Assembly (NCBI GenBank): GCA_035340095.1
Contig: DAORGN010000217.1
Coordinates: 1-7,998 of the forward strand
Direction: 5' to 3'
From: JAEUKA01 sp035340095
GTDB lineage: Bacteria > Myxococcota_A > Polyangia > Palsa-1104 > JAEUJZ01
Length of the DNA: 7,998 bases
The position numbers were made by a program, and so were the translations under genes. Shown here piece by piece: positions 5,651 through 7,998 of the stretch. The notes beneath the pieces are model-generated. The model was not told the origin of the DNA and ran no database searches. It saw only the letters and a list, made by a program, of their open reading frames with translations. How positions within the stretch are numbered: the stretch's first letter is position 1; each line of letters starts with the position of its first letter.

Positions 5651-6382
5651 ATGAGCAAGGGCGCTCCCAATCTCCCCGGTGCAGCAGATCCCAAAGGGAG
5701 TCTGTCTGCCGATTCCCTGCCCGTCGCGATTCCAGCCGATGTATCGCGCCGGAGCTTTCTTAAGCAGACCGGAGGCGCCGCTTCTGCCGCCGCGCTTCTT
5801 TCGCTGCCCACGCCAGGTGCTGCCGCCCCAGGGGGAACCGCTGCTCCCGCTGGACCGGCCCTTGTGCTGGGCCCAGGTGCAGTCCCGGTCACGCTTTTGG
5901 TCAACGGCAAGGCCCAAAAGCTGATGATTGAGCCGAGCGAGACGCTGGCCACCGTGCTACGCGACCGGCTCGGACTCACCGGAACCAAGGTGGGCTGCGA
6001 TCGCGGCGGCTGCGGCGCCTGCACGGTCCATGTCGCCGGCAGCCCGCAGCTCGCCTGCATGACCCTGGCGCTCGACGTGGCAGGCATGGCCGGCAAGGAC
6101 GCGCTGGCGATTACCACGGTCGAGGGGCTTGCCAAGGGGGCCCAGCTCCACCCGCTCCAGCAGGCCTTCATCGAAAAAGACGCGCTCCAGTGCGGCTACT
6201 GCACGTCCGGCATGCTGATGAGCTGCGCGGCGCTCCACGAAAAAGCCAAAGCCGAAGGCAAGCTCGCCGAGCTTGGCGAAGCCGATGTCCGCGCTGCGAT
6301 TGCCGGCAACCTCTGTCGCTGCGGCGCCTATCCCCACATCATCAGTGCCGCCCTCGCTGGTGCCAAGGGAGGTGCCAAGTGA
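5651..6382 (+). CDS. Tat-exported 2Fe-2S subunit of a molybdenum hydroxylase (YagT/PaoA-like)
   Basis: The 243-residue small subunit carries electrons from the molybdenum site in a xanthine dehydrogenase/aldehyde oxidoreductase-type enzyme. The N-terminus has a twin-arginine signal, SRRSFLKQ (32-39), after a long n-region, then an Ala-rich hydrophobic stretch (43-60), so export of the folded enzyme to the periplasm is expected. The plant-type ferredoxin domain (about 78-150) has Cys116, Cys121, Cys124 (CDRGGCGAC) and Cys136. The all-helical second cluster domain (about 165-235) has CGYC (181-184) and CRC (222-224). All eight ligands are present. The CGYCTPG motif common in the family reads CGYCTSG here. 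The family lacking a signal is usually 150-180 residues; the extra length is the Tat leader. No Shine-Dalgarno precedes the ATG, yet it is the only start that includes the whole Tat n-region. The stop overlaps the start of the molybdopterin subunit gene. The closest characterised relative by design is periplasmic PaoA/YagT; the substrate is not evident. Confidence 0.92.
   Translation: MSKGAPNLPGAADPKGSLSADSLPVAIPADVSRRSFLKQTGGAASAAALLSLPTPGAAAPGGTAAPAGPALVLGPGAVPVTLLVNGKAQKLMIEPSETLATVLRDRLGLTGTKVGCDRGGCGACTVHVAGSPQLACMTLALDVAGMAGKDALAITTVEGLAKGAQLHPLQQAFIEKDALQCGYCTSGMLMSCAALHEKAKAEGKLAELGEADVRAAIAGNLCRCGAYPHIISAALAGAKGGAK
6367..6372 (+). promoter_or_regulatory. Ribosome binding site for the GTG start of the molybdopterin subunit
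   Basis: GGGAGG sits 6 bases before GTG at 6379, inside the last codons of the 2Fe-2S subunit gene. It supports a GTG start and translational coupling. Confidence 0.75.
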
Positions 6383-7998
6383 GTCGGATCGATCTTCCCG
6401 TTGGCATCGTCGGCGCAGGGCTCAGCAGCGAACCGCGTGAGGTTCCGGACGGGACACCACCAGCGTGGCCGGAAAACCAAAAGCTTGCGCAGGTCGGCAA
6501 GTCACCGCCACGCATCGACGGAACCGAAAAAGTCACCGGACGAGCGCGCTACACAAGTGACGTCAGCCGGCCCGGACTGCTGATCGGGCGGGTGCTCCGC
6601 TCACCGCATCCAAGTGCACGGGTTCACCGCGTCGATGTCAGCGAAGCGCTCAAGCAGCCGGGCGTCAAAGCCGCCGTCGTGCTGCCCAGCCTGCTTGGTG
6701 TCGCCGATGATGGCAGCGCCAAAGGCACCCAAGCGGCGCGCGTGCTGTACTACGGACAACCGCTCGCAGCGGTCGCCGCGCAGACCAAAGCCCAGGCCGA
6801 AGCAGCGCTCGCAAAAGTCAAAGTCGACTACGACGTGCTGCCGTTTGTGATTGACCCAAGCGAAGCGCGCAAGCCGTCCGCGCCCAAAGTCTTCGAGCAG
6901 CCGGTGACATCGCGTGGGTCAGCAGGTGGCGGTGGCAGCAAAGACAAGCTGCCCCAGACAGGCAACGTCCGCGGTCCCAAGCGCAGCACGGCGCGCGGTC
7001 GCGACACCGACAAGCAAGCCGCCCAAGTCACCCAAGCCCTGCTCGCGGGGCCACAGGGAGTCCGGGCGACGTATCGCACCCAGGTCCAGACCCACTCGGC
7101 GCTCGAAACCCACGGCCTTTTGGCAGAGTGGAACCCCGCTGGTGATGAGCTAACGGTCTGGGCATCGACCCAGGGAATCTTCTCGGTACGCGACGAGCTG
7201 GCTGAATACCTGGGCTTGTCACCGACCAAAGTTCGGGTCATCACCGACTACACGGGCGGTGGCTTTGGCGCCAAGTTCGGCGCGGGCAACTACGGTGTGC
7301 TCGCTGCCCTGCTGGCCAAGGACGCCAAGTCGCCGGTTCGGATCATGCTCGACCGTCGGGAAGAACACCTCGCCGTCGGCAACCGCCCAGGCTCCGAACA
7401 GACCGTTGCCCTGTCTGCCAGCGCCGATGGCAAGCTCACCGCGATCGAAGTCAAAGGGTTTGGCTTTGGCGGCGCTGGTGCAGGTGCCGGGTTTGGCGGC
7501 CCGGCGCTGTCGCTTTACGACGCCCCGGCGATCTACGTCGAGGAGTCCGATGTCTTCACCCACAGCGGACCGCTCGCAGCATTCCGCGCGCCAGGACATC
7601 CGCAAGGCTGTTTCGCTCTGGAACAAGCGATGGACGAGCTGGCCGAGCGACTGCACCTAGACCCCTTGGTCTTGCGCGACAAAAACGACACCCATGCAGC
7701 GCGACGCGAAGAGCGCAAGCGACTGGCGGCGGCATTCGGCTGGGGAAGTCGCACACCCGCTGGACAAGGGCCACGGCTCGGCAAGCTGGGCGAAATCCGT
7801 CGCGGCATCGGCGTCGCACAGGGCTGCTGGTATCACCTGGTGAACCTCGAATCGAGTGCCGAAGTGCGCATTCACCGGGATGGCAGCGTCGAAGTCCTGA
7901 CCGGCGTGCAAGACATCGGCGGCGGCATCCGAACCCCCCTGGCCCAAGTCGTCGCCGAAGAGCTGCAAGTCCCGCTCAGCAAAGTCAAAGTCACCATC
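6379..7998 (+). CDS. Molybdopterin-binding subunit of a molybdenum hydroxylase, xanthine dehydrogenase family (3' end outside window)
   Basis: A 540-codon frame runs from GTG at 6379 off the right edge. It is the catalytic subunit that hydroxylates an aldehyde or N-heterocycle at a molybdenum-cytosine or -guanine dinucleotide cofactor. Residues about 47-165 form the a/b hammerhead domain (RIDGTEKVTGRARYTSDV; YYGQPLAAVAA). The first cofactor domain follows from about 227, with QTHSALETHG (237-246), TGGGFGAKFG (292-301) and AFRAPGHPQG (402-411). The second begins near 475 and includes QDIGGGIRTPLAQ (511-523). The usual catalytic Glu in the C-terminal third lies beyond the window, so activity cannot be judged. 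There is no signal peptide; it would be exported with the Tat-bearing small subunit. A Gly/Lys/Arg-rich segment (about 178-209) separates the hammerhead and cofactor domains. The GTGA overlap with the upstream stop indicates co-translation. Family members are usually 700-800 residues, so roughly a quarter or more is missing. Confidence 0.92.
   Translation, partial: MSRIDLPVGIVGAGLSSEPREVPDGTPPAWPENQKLAQVGKSPPRIDGTEKVTGRARYTSDVSRPGLLIGRVLRSPHPSARVHRVDVSEALKQPGVKAAVVLPSLLGVADDGSAKGTQAARVLYYGQPLAAVAAQTKAQAEAALAKVKVDYDVLPFVIDPSEARKPSAPKVFEQPVTSRGSAGGGGSKDKLPQTGNVRGPKRSTARGRDTDKQAAQVTQALLAGPQGVRATYRTQVQTHSALETHGLLAEWNPAGDELTVWASTQGIFSVRDELAEYLGLSPTKVRVITDYTGGGFGAKFGAGNYGVLAALLAKDAKSPVRIMLDRREEHLAVGNRPGSEQTVALSASADGKLTAIEVKGFGFGGAGAGAGFGGPALSLYDAPAIYVEESDVFTHSGPLAAFRAPGHPQGCFALEQAMDELAERLHLDPLVLRDKNDTHAARREERKRLAAAFGWGSRTPAGQGPRLGKLGEIRRGIGVAQGCWYHLVNLESSAEVRIHRDGSVEVLTGVQDIGGGIRTPLAQVVAEELQVPLSKVKVTI

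Overview
The window is GC-rich, tightly packed bacterial DNA. Its gene set suggests a Myxococcota-type (deltaproteobacterial) bacterium: a membrane-anchored Ser/Thr kinase with a proline/lysine-rich tail, a TPR protein ending in a KKAWFW-type membrane segment, an IPT-like lipoprotein and a Cys-rich lipoprotein. This placement is inferred from gene style only; no marker gene is present. I see no tRNA, rRNA, CRISPR array, transposase or integrase.

Layout. (1) Bases 1-1718, minus strand: one long reading frame that leaves the window at base 1. It encodes the first 572 residues of a large signal-bearing membrane protein of unknown function. Apparent plus-strand frames here are shadows. (2) Bases 1719-1940: divergent intergenic region. 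(3) Bases 1941-5081, plus strand: a three-gene operon with gaps of 22 and 17 bases, each start preceded by a good ribosome binding site. It encodes a Hanks-type kinase, a periplasmic TPR/coiled-coil protein with a C-terminal membrane anchor, and a putative lipoprotein with an IPT/TIG-like domain. (4) Bases 5100-5528, minus strand: a small Cys-rich lipoprotein convergent with the operon, 18 bases from its end. (5) Bases 5529-5650: short divergent intergenic region with a 14-bp inverted repeat and a -10-like element placed as for a leaderless transcript. (6) Bases 5651-7998, plus strand: two overlapping genes for a periplasmic molybdenum hydroxylase of the xanthine dehydrogenase/aldehyde oxidoreductase family. 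The first encodes a Tat-exported 2Fe-2S subunit. The second encodes the molybdopterin-binding subunit, is cut by the window edge, and is joined to the first by a GTGA stop/start overlap.

How the genes may work together. The kinase operon looks like an envelope signalling module: cytoplasmic kinase domain, one membrane span, a periplasmic tail, and two co-encoded envelope proteins that could bind that tail or each other. The oxidoreductase genes form a separate periplasmic redox unit. Its Tat signal sits only on the small subunit, so the large subunit would be exported as a folded partner. No FAD subunit lies between the two genes; it may lie downstream or be absent. Links between the kinase operon, the large unknown membrane protein and the Cys-rich lipoprotein rest on position only.
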